Shown here one piece after another: positions 1-7,971 of a DNA stretch of 17,799 bases. Within the stretch, counting starts at the first letter, position 1. Each line of letters starts with the position of its first letter. The position numbers and the translations under genes are program-made. Where the stretch lies: the NCBI GenBank assembly GCA_038203875.1, contig JBBRDN010000077.1, positions 1-17,799 on the forward strand, in the 5' to 3' direction. The notes below the pieces were generated by a model. The model searched no databases and was not told where the DNA came from. It worked only from the letters and a program-made list of their open reading frames with translations. This DNA comes from CANJSG01 sp038203875 (lineage in GTDB: Bacteria > Verrucomicrobiota > Verrucomicrobiia > Limisphaerales > CANJSG01).

Positions 1-186
1 GATCGATGTGAGTTTGTATTCACGGTCCAGGTAGAACACGATCCGGTCATTCCCTCCGCGTCTTCCCGGAAAAATTCGTGAACCAATCCGAATAGGGGCC
101 GCGCTGAACCAGTCGGTGAAAATGTAGGCGCAGAGGGCGACGAGCAGCACGGCGACGCCGACAAATGTCCAGTTCCTTGCGTTCAT
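1..186 (-). CDS. Small membrane-anchored hypothetical protein (N-terminal 62 residues, partial)
   Basis: Reading leftward from the ATG at 186-184, the frame stays open for 62 codons and leaves the window without a stop. The N-terminus begins MNARNWTFVGVAVL and continues into a hydrophobic stretch of about 16 residues (residues 8-23), which would make an uncleaved membrane anchor. After it come TDWFSAAPI, a basic segment and a beta-rich segment containing IVFYLDREYKLTSI. I do not know the function. Short single-anchor proteins with a 'TDWF ... LDREYKLTS' pattern are, to my recollection, common unnamed genes in Verrucomicrobia. The start faces the pseudopilin start at 278, so the two genes are divergent and share a roughly 90-base control region. 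No Shine-Dalgarno is visible upstream. Codon use and composition match the neighbours. Confidence 0.6.
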   Translation of the reverse strand, partial: MNARNWTFVGVAVLLVALCAYIFTDWFSAAPIRIGSRIFPGRRGGNDRIVFYLDREYKLTSI

Positions 187-261
187 GAGTTTAGAGACTG
201 ACCGGATCCGCAGCCGGGCCATTCGAGAAAACTTCAGAGCGGCCGGGATTAACCGAAAAAC

Positions 262-267
262 AGAAGG
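262..267 (+). promoter_or_regulatory. Shine-Dalgarno for the pseudopilin start
   Basis: AGAAGG lies 10 bases before the ATG at 278. This supports ATG 278 over the upstream in-frame ATG at 185, which would add 31 charged residues before the prepilin leader and would overlap the start of the divergent gene. Confidence 0.55.
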
Positions 268-277
268 CATCACGACT

Positions 278-1009
278 ATGCAAAAGACAACCCAACTCCC
301 GGTCGCGGACAGAAGCGGCGGGTTCACGCTGATCGAACTCCTCGTGGTCATCGCCATCATAGGTATTCTCGCGGGCATGCTCCTTCCGAGTCTGGCCCGC
401 GCCAAGGAATCCGGGAAACGCATCGCGTGCGTGAACAACCTGCGGCAGTTGTCGATCTCGCTGACGCTCTACGCCGGCGGCAACAACGGCAAATATCCGG
501 CGAGGACCGTCGGGAGCACTCCGGCGAAGTATAACCCCCGTTGGCCGGAAGCGTTGAAGGACGGCTACAAGGATCTGCGGGTCATCGTCTGCCCGTCGGA
601 TGGACCGAAGCCCCCCGCCTCCGTTCCCGGGCCGGTCGACGACGCTGACAAAGCCCCCCGCTCCTACATCATCAATGGGTGGAACGATTTTTACGGAAAG
701 ACCATCGCGGACGTTCCCGTGGATGTCCCCTTCGCCGAAGGCGGCGCGAAGAAGGTCGAGGACGTCGTTTTCTTCGGCGAGAAGAAGAACGAGTCCTATC
801 ACTTCTACATGGACCTCTTTGAAGGGAACGGAAACGACTACTCCGAGCTGAATCAAGCCCGACACGGCGGGTTGGCGTCCAATTACGCCTTCGGCGACGG
901 AAGTGTCCGACAGGTCAAGCTCTGGGGCACCGTGGGACCCAAGTTCAACCTGTGGGCCGTGACCGACGAGGGACGGCTGGCCTATGCCTACGCCTTCGTT
1001 TCCCAATAG
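278..1009 (+). CDS. Type II secretion/type IV pilin-like pseudopilin (prepilin N-terminal cleavage/methylation domain)
   Basis: 243 residues. The short basic leader ends in RSGG and is followed by FTLIELLVVIAIIGILAGM, a textbook class III signal. Prepilin peptidase would cut after G15, N-methylate F16, and E20 is the conserved Glu+5. The hydrophobic helix (16-36) anchors the pilin and packs the pseudopilus core. The following helix holds CVNNLRQL, typical of the large Planctomycetes/Verrucomicrobia pseudopilin family. The C-terminal globular domain (about 70-243) ends with H196 GGLASNYAF GDG 206-208, an H-x10-DG version of the H-x9-DG signature of that family. The protein presumably sits in the inner membrane or a pseudopilus; the cargo is unknown. 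These genomes carry dozens of such genes, often alone, as here with no gsp genes nearby. A hairpin terminator follows directly, so the gene appears to be its own transcription unit. Confidence 0.9.
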   Translation: MQKTTQLPVADRSGGFTLIELLVVIAIIGILAGMLLPSLARAKESGKRIACVNNLRQLSISLTLYAGGNNGKYPARTVGSTPAKYNPRWPEALKDGYKDLRVIVCPSDGPKPPASVPGPVDDADKAPRSYIINGWNDFYGKTIADVPVDVPFAEGGAKKVEDVVFFGEKKNESYHFYMDLFEGNGNDYSELNQARHGGLASNYAFGDGSVRQVKLWGTVGPKFNLWAVTDEGRLAYAYAFVSQ

Positions 1010-1027
1010 GCCGGTCCGCATCCATTC

Positions 1028-1059
1028 AAGCCCGCCGTGATCGGCGGGCTTTTCTTTTT
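1028..1059 (+). terminator. Rho-independent terminator after the pseudopilin gene
   Basis: A perfect 9-bp stem (AAGCCCGCC at 1028-1036 pairing with GGCGGGCTT at 1043-1051) closes a 6-base loop (GTGATC). It is followed by a T-rich run to 1059 (TTCTTTTT after the stem). It starts 19 bases after the stop at 1009, and its T-run ends only 26 bases before the coaX ATG. Confidence 0.92.
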
Positions 1060-1085
1060 CCCGTGGCTCCTTGAGCGTGAGACCC

Positions 1086-1844
1086 ATGCTGCTGCTGTTC
1101 GATGTGGGCAACACCCACACGCACGTTGGATTGTCCAAAGGCCGGAGGATTCTCCGCTCTGTGGACCTCAAGACGGCGGGTTGGCGTTCCGGTAAAGTCC
1201 ACGCCGACCTGGCGGACTTCCTGGGCGGGACTGCGATCGAATCCGCCGCGATTGCCAGTGTCGTTCCGAACGCGACCCCATTTGTCCGGCGTTGGCTTCG
1301 CGCGCATGGGATTCCCGCGCCCTACGAGTTGACCTCGGACACCGTCGCCGGAGTGGGCATCGACTATCCCAAACCCTCGGCCATCGGCGCGGACCGTCTG
1401 GCCAATGCAGTCGCTGTCCGACACCGGTTCGGGGCTCCCGCCGTCGTGGTCGCGTTCGGCACGGCGGTCGCGTTCGACGTGGTCGACAAGAGCGGCAACT
1501 ACGTCGGCGGCGTTATCGCACCCGGGCTTTCAGCGATGACCGACTACCTCCACGAAAAAACCGCGCTCCTGCCGCGCATTGAGATCCGTGAACCCCGTGG
1601 CGTCATCGGCAAGACCACCGAGCAGGCGATGCTCGTCGGCGCGGTCCACGGATACCGCGGACTGATCCGGGAGCTCATCTTGAGATTGAAGGCCGAACTG
1701 GGCGTGAAGAAGCTTCCCGTCGTCGCCACCGGTGGTTACGCGCGCCTCATCGCCGCTCGGTTGCCGGAGATATCCGCCGTCGTCCCCAGCCTCACGCTTG
1801 AGGGCCTGCGTCTTTCGTTCGAACTGTCCCGTCGCACTCCATGA
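1086..1844 (+). CDS. coaX: Type III pantothenate kinase (CoaX)
   Basis: 252 residues, the usual CoaX length. The enzyme phosphorylates pantothenate with ATP, the first step of coenzyme A synthesis, in the cytoplasm; type III enzymes escape CoA feedback and need a monovalent cation. Visible motifs are the N-terminal phosphate-binding DVGNT (6-10), GADR (101-104) with the catalytic Asp103, FGTAVAFDVV (124-133), which corresponds to the family GTATTFD motif with two substitutions, GGVIAPGL (141-148), and ATGGYA (214-219). These mark the ASKHA sugar-kinase-like fold. ATG 1086 is preferred because family members begin just before the DxGNT strand. In-frame TTG 1071 and GTG 1077 would add only five or three residues. 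The TGA stop overlaps the ATG of the next gene by 4 bases, implying translational coupling to an apparently unrelated lipoprotein. Confidence 0.93.
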   Translation: MLLLFDVGNTHTHVGLSKGRRILRSVDLKTAGWRSGKVHADLADFLGGTAIESAAIASVVPNATPFVRRWLRAHGIPAPYELTSDTVAGVGIDYPKPSAIGADRLANAVAVRHRFGAPAVVVAFGTAVAFDVVDKSGNYVGGVIAPGLSAMTDYLHEKTALLPRIEIREPRGVIGKTTEQAMLVGAVHGYRGLIRELILRLKAELGVKKLPVVATGGYARLIAARLPEISAVVPSLTLEGLRLSFELSRRTP

Positions 1845-4800
1845 AGTCCGCCCCAATTCTCGCGCTCCTTTCCGCCCTGTGGCTCCTCGCTTCCGGCTGC
1901 GGCCCCAAGTCGTCCGGCGGTGCGGCGGACGGGCCCAGCGCGGAGTTCGACCGCGCCATGTCCGCCGGCAAAGCCGCTTACGATTCCGGCAACGCCGCCA
2001 AGGCGACCGGTGAGTTTCGCAAGGCCGTTGCGGAAAGCCCTGGCCAGTTCGACGCACGCCTCAACCTCGGGAACGCATTGCTCCTCGGGGGCGATGCGGC
2101 GGGAGCCCAGACCGAAGCCGCGGAGGCGTTGAAACTGAATCCCCAGTCCGCCGCTGCCCAGTTCGTCCTTGGCTGCGCCCAGCTCCGGCAGAACCTGAAC
2201 GTCGAGGCCACCAAGTCCCTTCAAACGGCCTGGGACATGGACAAGTCGATCGCCGCGACCGTCTTTCAACTCGGTCGGGCACACTTCAACCTGAACCACC
2301 TCGAGGACGCCATCTGGAGCTTCGAGACGACGACGTCCCTCGACCCGCAGCATCCGGCCGCATTCTATCTCCTCAGCCAGGCCTTGCTGCGCACGAACCG
2401 CACCGACGAAGCCAAGGACGCCCTCGCCCAGCATCAGATCGTCCTTTCGAAGCGTCCCCAGTCGACGCCCAATCCGGCCGACTTCGAACGATGTGTGCAC
2501 ACCCAGGTGCGGATCATGTTCAAGCTGGTGCAGCCGCTGGAGACCGGCGTTCCGCTCGCCTTCGACCAGGCGACCGACGAAGTTTTCGGCGACGGCCATC
2601 GCCTCAGCGGCCCTGTGGCGGTGATCGACATCGGGACCAACGGCCCGCTCCGTCTCTTTGCCCGGACGCCCGAGGGGTTTCGTCTTTTCACGATGAAGCG
2701 CGGCGTGTTTGTCCCGGCCGGACCCGCTTTGCAGCTTCCGACCAACTCCAACCCGCGCCGAGCCATCGTCGGTGCCCTGTTGACCAATCGGGTTCCCGAC
2801 ATCTTCCTGCTGGGCGACGGGGCTTCCCACGTTCTTCGCATCCAGCCCGACGGTTCGATGCGGGACGTCACGGCGGCGACCGGCCTGTCCGGCTTGAAAG
2901 CGACCGACGGGGCGCTGGTGGACTTCGACTTTACCGGGAAACTGGGACTGCTGGCACTGACGGAAACCAATCGACCTGTCCTGTTCCGCAACCTCGGCAA
3001 CGGGTTCTTCCGCGACATCACCGCCACCTCCGGGATCCCGGCCACCGTATCGGGTGTCGCACGGATGCGGGTCGAGGATTGGAATGGAGACGGGGCAGCG
3101 GACTTCGTATTTGGCAGGGAGAACCAGGTCCCGTTGCTTCTCCTCAAGGCCCGTGGTGGTTCGTTTTTCCCGACCAATTCCCCGGCCGACTGGCCCGCGT
3201 CCACCGTCTTTGCGATCGGTGATCTGGACAACGATCTCCGGCCTGACTTCGCCTGCGTCGTTCCCGAAGGCGTCGAGGTCCGGCTCTCGACCGGAAAGAA
3301 GTTCATCCTTCCCGGCGACCCCGTTGGCGCCACACGAATCGAGCTGATCGACTACGACAACGACGGCTGGCTTGACGTGCTTCTCCTCGGCCGGATTCCG
3401 CTCCTTTGGCGCAACATCGGGGAGCACGGTTTCGTGGTGTCCGGCGGGCCGACTTCCATCAGCACCGTCGGTCCCGGACCCTGGGTGAATGTCTTGCAGG
3501 CCGACTTCGACGGCGACTGCGACACCGATCTCATTCTTGAAAGCACGGCCGGGAAGATCGTCTACCTGCGCAACAACGGCGGGAACCGGAACCACCAGAT
3601 CAAGATCAACCTCCTGGGCAACCGCTCAAATCCGAACGGCCTCGGCGCGCGCATCGAACTGCGCGGCGGCGGCCTGCGTTTGTCACGCCCGGTCACGCAG
3701 CTGCCGATCGAGATCGGAGTCGGCAAGCTCGACCAGTTCGAGGCGCTCACGGTGCATTGGTTCGACCTTTCGTTGACCAGCCTCGACGTGAAGGCCGACT
3801 GCGCGCCGTTGGTCATGGAGGAACTCCAGCTTCCCACCGGCTCCTGTCCATATCTCTTCTGCTGGGACGGCAAGGGATTCCGCTTCGTCACCGATCTGCT
3901 CGGCGCGGCTCCTCTCGGATTGCCCGTGGCTGAAGGGCGACAGATCGAGGGAGACCCCGATGAGTTCGTCGTTCTTGGCAATGCGTCCCAGCTCCCACCC
4001 AAGGACGGTTTCATCACGCTCCAGATCACCGAGGAACTCCGCGAGATCCTCTATCTCGAAGAGGCCAAGCTCTACGCCGTCGATCATCCCGCCGGCACGG
4101 AGGTCCACTCGACCGGGAAACTGTTTCCGGGCGGTCCGTTTCCGAAACATCGGCTCTGGACCGTGAAGTCCGTCGCCCCGGTGCAGCACGCGGTCCGTTC
4201 CGATGGGCTCGATGTCGCCGAAGCCGTCCGCAAGTCCGACCGCCAATACGCTTTGCCCGTCGCGCTCCGCCGTCCCCAGCTTCGGGGAGCGGCCGAGCCG
4301 TTCTCCGTGACATTCGACTTCGGTGCCGTTCCGGCGTTGCAACATCCCGTGCTCCTTCTCGACGGCTGGCTCCGCTTCGGCGGCGGCATGGCCAACATTG
4401 CCGGCTCGCACGATCCCGAACTGCCGTTCCCGTTTCCCCATCTGGAGGCCGAATTGGCAGACGGTTCATGGGCGAAGGTGGACGTCATGGTCGGAGCGCC
4501 TGTTGGCAAGACGAAGACCATCCTCGTCGATCTCGCCGGCAAACTGCCCGCCGGCTGGAAACGCCTCCGCCTTTCGACCGCGTTCGAGATCCACTGGGAC
4601 CGCATCGAGCTGATGGAGTTCGTCGCCGATGTCACCGGGCAGTCGCATGTCCTCAAGCCCGCCTCGGCCGACCTGCACTGGCGAGGTTACAGCCACTTCG
4701 CCGACCTGCCGTGGACCCAACCGCTCACGCCGGTCTACGACCGAGTGTTCCAGCGGCCCAACTGGCGAATCACGCCTTCAGGCTGGGCCACCCGCCACGG

Positions 4801-5134
4801 AGATGTCCGTGAATTGATAGGCGACCGCGACAACGCCCTCGCCGTCATCGCGGCCGGAGACGAACTCACTCTGAAGTTCGATCCCAAGAACCTGCCCCCC
4901 GTCGCAGCAGGCCAGCAGCGCACTTATGTCCTTTGGAGCGTTGGTTGGGACAAGGACGCCGACTTCCATGTGACAGAGGGCCCTCGAATTGACCCTCTCC
5001 CGTGGCACGGCATGGACTACCAGCGATACGGCTCCGAACCCCGCCCACCGCTCAAGTCCGCCGATGAACTCATGTCCCGTTACAACACCCGCTGGGTCGC
5101 CCCGGAGACCTTCGACCGCGTGACGACGAGGTAG
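1841..5134 (+). CDS. Large TPR / FG-GAP (VCBS) / ASPIC-UnbV lipoprotein
   Basis: 1097 residues. The signal peptide ends in the lipobox LASGC (lipidated Cys20), so the protein is anchored in a membrane on the outer side of the inner membrane or beyond. Residues about 34-205 are around five TPR-like helix pairs, a protein-binding scaffold. Residues about 255-580 form a beta-propeller of FG-GAP/VCBS blades. The clear calcium-type Asp loops are DWNGDG (413-418), DLDNDL (461-466), DYDNDG (504-509) and DFDGDC (555-560). An ASPIC/UnbV module starts near N582 (NHQIKINLLG then SNPNGLGARIEL). From about residue 666 a 430-residue C-terminal region begins with PYLFCWDGKGFRFVTDLLG; I cannot assign it to a named domain. 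The architecture resembles the CRTAC1/UnbV type with TPRs added. The function is unknown; surface binding or assembly is an inference. Its start overlaps the coaX stop by 4 bases, and it ends convergent with the next gene. Confidence 0.88.
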   Translation: MKSAPILALLSALWLLASGCGPKSSGGAADGPSAEFDRAMSAGKAAYDSGNAAKATGEFRKAVAESPGQFDARLNLGNALLLGGDAAGAQTEAAEALKLNPQSAAAQFVLGCAQLRQNLNVEATKSLQTAWDMDKSIAATVFQLGRAHFNLNHLEDAIWSFETTTSLDPQHPAAFYLLSQALLRTNRTDEAKDALAQHQIVLSKRPQSTPNPADFERCVHTQVRIMFKLVQPLETGVPLAFDQATDEVFGDGHRLSGPVAVIDIGTNGPLRLFARTPEGFRLFTMKRGVFVPAGPALQLPTNSNPRRAIVGALLTNRVPDIFLLGDGASHVLRIQPDGSMRDVTAATGLSGLKATDGALVDFDFTGKLGLLALTETNRPVLFRNLGNGFFRDITATSGIPATVSGVARMRVEDWNGDGAADFVFGRENQVPLLLLKARGGSFFPTNSPADWPASTVFAIGDLDNDLRPDFACVVPEGVEVRLSTGKKFILPGDPVGATRIELIDYDNDGWLDVLLLGRIPLLWRNIGEHGFVVSGGPTSISTVGPGPWVNVLQADFDGDCDTDLILESTAGKIVYLRNNGGNRNHQIKINLLGNRSNPNGLGARIELRGGGLRLSRPVTQLPIEIGVGKLDQFEALTVHWFDLSLTSLDVKADCAPLVMEELQLPTGSCPYLFCWDGKGFRFVTDLLGAAPLGLPVAEGRQIEGDPDEFVVLGNASQLPPKDGFITLQITEELREILYLEEAKLYAVDHPAGTEVHSTGKLFPGGPFPKHRLWTVKSVAPVQHAVRSDGLDVAEAVRKSDRQYALPVALRRPQLRGAAEPFSVTFDFGAVPALQHPVLLLDGWLRFGGGMANIAGSHDPELPFPFPHLEAELADGSWAKVDVMVGAPVGKTKTILVDLAGKLPAGWKRLRLSTAFEIHWDRIELMEFVADVTGQSHVLKPASADLHWRGYSHFADLPWTQPLTPVYDRVFQRPNWRITPSGWATRHGDVRELIGDRDNALAVIAAGDELTLKFDPKNLPPVAAGQQRTYVLWSVGWDKDADFHVTEGPRIDPLPWHGMDYQRYGSEPRPPLKSADELMSRYNTRWVAPETFDRVTTR

Positions 5135-5193
5135 GTCGGTGGGACTGTGAAGTGGTTGGAACCTACAGACAGGGCCGCCTCTCTGGCTGGGAA

Positions 5194-5481
5194 TTACGTG
5201 CTGGGAGGATTGGTCTTCGGCGAACGGAGGCGTTGAAGGGGATACAAGCCTGCCACTAAGAGGATCACCCCTGCAGTTTCAGCATAGATCGTCGTCTCAA
5301 GTGTGGCGAGAGGCCTCCACTCCATCTCGGTGTTCCAGCCGGGCAAGTTCGCTCCAGGAGGAAGACCCTTCTCCCTTTGTGTAACGAGCAGGGCGACGCC
5401 GACAACGATCCCGAATGCACCTGAGAGAATGAGCATAAAGCTCAATTTTTCATGTCCGTGAGCCTGCAGTGGGAAGGTCAC
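5194..5481 (-). CDS. Small hypothetical membrane protein with two predicted helices
   Basis: 95 residues from GTG 5481, or 80 if the internal ATG at 5436 (MLILSGAFG) is used. Two hydrophobic segments (about 14-33 and 65-82) flank a roughly 30-residue loop containing PPGANLPGWNTEMEWRPL. A small integral membrane protein with both ends on the same side fits. I recognise no family. The GTG is 7 bases after the stop of the secreted hydrolase gene, and a purine run (GAGGGGAAG) lies at that gene's end, so co-transcription is plausible. The segment looks less GC-rich than its neighbours by eye, which could mean later acquisition or chance. Coding status rests on hydrophobic patterning and spacing only. 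Confidence 0.5.
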   Translation of the reverse strand: MTFPLQAHGHEKLSFMLILSGAFGIVVGVALLVTQREKGLPPGANLPGWNTEMEWRPLATLETTIYAETAGVILLVAGLYPLQRLRSPKTNPPST

Positions 5482-5488
5482 AAAGAGT

Positions 5489-6775
5489 TCACTTCCCCTC
5501 TGGCTTCGGATCGTCCGGGGTCACGCGGGCTTCGGTGGAGAACCACGCCTTGTTGCCGCGCTTGGAAGTGAACTCCGCGTGGATCATGGCGGCGCTCCAG
5601 GCGCCTTCGGGTGCGGTGCCTTCGGCGGAGAGTTTGTTGCCGTCGACGGTCAGCGGTCGGCTGGTCCAGGCGGACTTGCGGAAGTCGCGGTTGTCCGACG
5701 TGGCGGTCCAATAGAGGCCGCGGTTGATCGCTTGGCCCGCTTCCACGGCGAGCTTGGCCGGCTTGCCGTCGGTGAAGGTCCATTTCATCTCGGGAAGTTT
5801 CTCGCCGTCGGCGACCATCTGGGTCCAGGTGGCCAACGTGGGAATCGCTTCCTTGCCGCCGTTCAGATCATGGCCGGCATTGGCGGTCTGGTGGATGAGT
5901 TTCTGGCCGGGCAATTCGTTCCAGTAGAAGCGGAGCGCGTCGACGGTCCAGTAGGGATCGTTGCTCCCGAGCATGATCAGCTTGGGCATGGTGTAGCGGG
6001 CGCGGTAGCTGTAGGGGTCGATCAGGCCCCGGAGTTCGCTCATCTCCGGATTGGTGAAGACGTCCGTCAGCCCGCGCTCGGTGTAGTCCTTGATCTGCTC
6101 GGAGTCGCGTCCGTAGACCTTTCGCTGCCAGTTCACCTGTTCGGACATGTTGAGCACGTCGATGACCATTGGAGCGATGGCAACGACGCGTTTGTCGGTC
6201 GCGGCGGTGAGCCAGGTAGTCCAGCCGCGTTTGCTGGCGCCCGAGACGATGAACTTCGTCGGGGTGGCGGCCTTGGTCTCGGCTCCGAACGCGGCCAGCG
6301 TGTCGAGTCCGCGCACGGCGCTCTTGGCCATGGGGAAAAGAAGCGGCCATGTGGGATCCTTCGACTTCAAGTATTCGGAGAAGGTGTAGGCGATGAGGGC
6401 ATCCTCCTTTTTTCCGCCGTAGAGCGGCTGGTTCGGGACGTCGGTAATGCAACCGGCGACGCATCCGGCGCGCTCGGCGATGGTGGCGAGCATGGAGATG
6501 TATTGGAGCCCCTGGCCGCTGCCGGTGATGAACATGAAGGCGTGGTCGCGATTGCGCACGACGGGCGGCGTCACGACGACCATGGAGTGTTTCCAGGTAT
6601 GCTCACGCCACTGCTGCGAGGTCATCTCCAGCCGGGCCACGCTCATGCCATTGGTCTGAATCGAGGAAACGACCTTCCAGCTGAATGCGCTGTCGGGTTT
6701 GGAGACGTAGTCTTCCAACGGACCGGCAAACGCCGGGAGTGAAAGCGCAAGGAGGAGGAGCAGGCGGGGGAACAT
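5489..6775 (-). CDS. Secreted PhoPQ-activated pathogenicity-related (PqaA-type) alpha/beta hydrolase
   Basis: 428 residues. A classical signal peptide (MFPRLLLLLALSLPAFAG, cut near residue 18) sends it to the periplasm or beyond. The body matches the PhoPQ-activated pathogenicity-related family: GPLEDYVSKPD at the mature N-terminus, then FMFITGSGQG (81-90). The nucleophile elbow is GASKRGW with Ser181, the likely acid is Asp273 in SNDPYW, and the likely base is His302 in AGHDL. That gives a complete alpha/beta-hydrolase triad. A beta-rich C-terminal region (about 330-428) follows. The substrate is not known. In Salmonella the founding member is PhoP-regulated, but nothing here indicates such control. 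The gene follows apbE after a 122-base gap on the same strand. The start is chosen because it gives an intact signal peptide; no Shine-Dalgarno is visible. Confidence 0.9.
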   Translation of the reverse strand: MFPRLLLLLALSLPAFAGPLEDYVSKPDSAFSWKVVSSIQTNGMSVARLEMTSQQWREHTWKHSMVVVTPPVVRNRDHAFMFITGSGQGLQYISMLATIAERAGCVAGCITDVPNQPLYGGKKEDALIAYTFSEYLKSKDPTWPLLFPMAKSAVRGLDTLAAFGAETKAATPTKFIVSGASKRGWTTWLTAATDKRVVAIAPMVIDVLNMSEQVNWQRKVYGRDSEQIKDYTERGLTDVFTNPEMSELRGLIDPYSYRARYTMPKLIMLGSNDPYWTVDALRFYWNELPGQKLIHQTANAGHDLNGGKEAIPTLATWTQMVADGEKLPEMKWTFTDGKPAKLAVEAGQAINRGLYWTATSDNRDFRKSAWTSRPLTVDGNKLSAEGTAPEGAWSAAMIHAEFTSKRGNKAWFSTEARVTPDDPKPEGK

Positions 6776-6897
6776 GCCGAAGACGAATGCCGAAGGCGGA
6801 CGACGGAAGGAAGCTTGAAATGATGACGGGACGGTGATGAATCCGGAATCACGGAGCTTATTGCGGATACCGGAGTGTTGCTCCCCAGCTCACTTTC
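6776..6897 (-). other. Intergenic leader between apbE and the secreted hydrolase gene
   Basis: This 122-base gap sits between two same-strand genes. I see no coding frame, strong hairpin or good promoter in it. Read on the minus strand, a 9-base direct repeat CTTCGGCAT occurs at 6795-6787 and again at 6782-6774, the second copy running into the start codon. It may be chance. Confidence 0.35.
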
Positions 6898-7971
6898 TCA
6901 TCGGCTGGCCGGAGTGCCTGCTTCGATCTCCATCCATCGCTTGAAGCGAGATGACTCCATCATTTCGATCTGGGCGCCGGGCTTCCGCACAATCAGTCCC
7001 GCCAGTCCCGGCGTGCCCTCGACGAACTGGAGCGCCTTTGCCGGAGCGAGGATACTGGCGGGTTTGGAATGGCTGTCGGCGGTGATCCCGTCGCGGGCGA
7101 TGATCGTCACGAGACTGTGGTCCGTCAGACCGATGCCTGTCTTGGGATCGACGATGTGCGAGTAGCGCACGCCGTCGATCTCGACGTGCTGAAAGAGATC
7201 GCCGCTGGTCGAAACGGCGGCGTGCCGGAGAAGCAGATGCCGCGGCGGCGGAGCGTTGGTCACGTCGAGGGGCGGGATCTCGACGCGCCATCCGGATTTG
7301 CCTGGCGGTGATTCCGCGACCGCGATGTCGCCGGCGGCCGCGACCAGTGCGCGTGCGATGCCTAGTTGTTTCAGCGTCCTCAGCGCTTCATCCGCCGCGT
7401 AGCCCTTGGCGATGCCGCCGAGGTCTAGACGCATGGAGGGCTTGAGCAGCCGGGCGGAATGCTTGGTGGCATCGAGCACGAGATTGGTCCATCCAACGGA
7501 CGCCATCGCTTCGGTCAAGCGTGCCGGTTCCGGCAGGCGTTTCTCGCGACGCGCCTTGCGCCACAGGCTGACGACAGGGCCGACCGTGATGTCGAAAGCA
7601 CCGTCGGTGCGTTTGGAAAGTTCCTGTGCGCGGCTTAGGACGAACCACATCTCGGAACTCACAGGGACGTTTGTGCCGAAGCCGGACGAGCGGGATAGCG
7701 TGCTGAGTTCGCTGTCGTATTCGTAGTCGCTAAGTATGTCGTTGAGCTGGCGGATGCGGGCGAAAGTGGCGGCAGCGGCGGCGTTCGCCCGAGTCTGGTC
7801 AGTGGTGAAGAAGACGAGTCGGAACGGAACACCCATCTGCGGTTCGGTGAACTCGAAGCGGCGAAGGTTCGCGTTCGATTGGATCGAGGCGCATCCGACG
7901 ACTATGACGGCGACGAACACCAGCATCCCGACTGCCCAGATGCGCCGCGCGGTTGAGACCGAAGCACTCAC
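6898..7971 (-). CDS. apbE: FAD:protein FMN transferase (ApbE family lipoprotein)
   Basis: 357 residues. ApbE moves FMN from FAD onto a Thr/Ser of a target flavoprotein outside the cytoplasm. The N-terminus is a lipoprotein signal (hydrophobic 11-26, lipobox VVGC, Cys27), matching the usual periplasmic anchoring. Family motifs are SDYEYDSELSTLS (81-93), LDLGGIAKGYAAD (182-194), AAGDIAV (212-218), STSGD (254-258), SHIVDPKTG (271-279) and the metal-site Asp299 in TADSHSK. The Asp-following segment is SHSKPAS rather than the commoner ALATAL. The GTG start at 7971 overlaps the stop of the sugar kinase gene by 4 bases (GTGA), so it is the last gene of the coupled cassette. No Nqr/Rnf subunit or other obvious flavinylation target lies in the window, so its substrate protein is elsewhere or unrecognised. 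Confidence 0.92.
   Translation of the reverse strand: MSASVSTARRIWAVGMLVFVAVIVVGCASIQSNANLRRFEFTEPQMGVPFRLVFFTTDQTRANAAAAATFARIRQLNDILSDYEYDSELSTLSRSSGFGTNVPVSSEMWFVLSRAQELSKRTDGAFDITVGPVVSLWRKARREKRLPEPARLTEAMASVGWTNLVLDATKHSARLLKPSMRLDLGGIAKGYAADEALRTLKQLGIARALVAAAGDIAVAESPPGKSGWRVEIPPLDVTNAPPPRHLLLRHAAVSTSGDLFQHVEIDGVRYSHIVDPKTGIGLTDHSLVTIIARDGITADSHSKPASILAPAKALQFVEGTPGLAGLIVRKPGAQIEMMESSRFKRWMEIEAGTPASR

Noticed and set aside
185..277. Earlier ATG at 185 as the pseudopilin start
   Set aside because: It would add 31 charged residues before the class III leader, would overlap the divergent gene start, and has no Shine-Dalgarno. ATG 278 has AGAAGG at 10 bases.
1736..3595. Long minus-strand frame (619 codons) opposite coaX and the lipoprotein
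   Set aside because: There are no recognisable motifs, while the plus strand has CoaX, TPR and FG-GAP motifs over the same bases.
5135..5193. Terminator between the convergent lipoprotein and small membrane protein genes
   Set aside because: Only a 4-base stem (GGTT-GG-AACC) without a T-run is visible, too weak to call.
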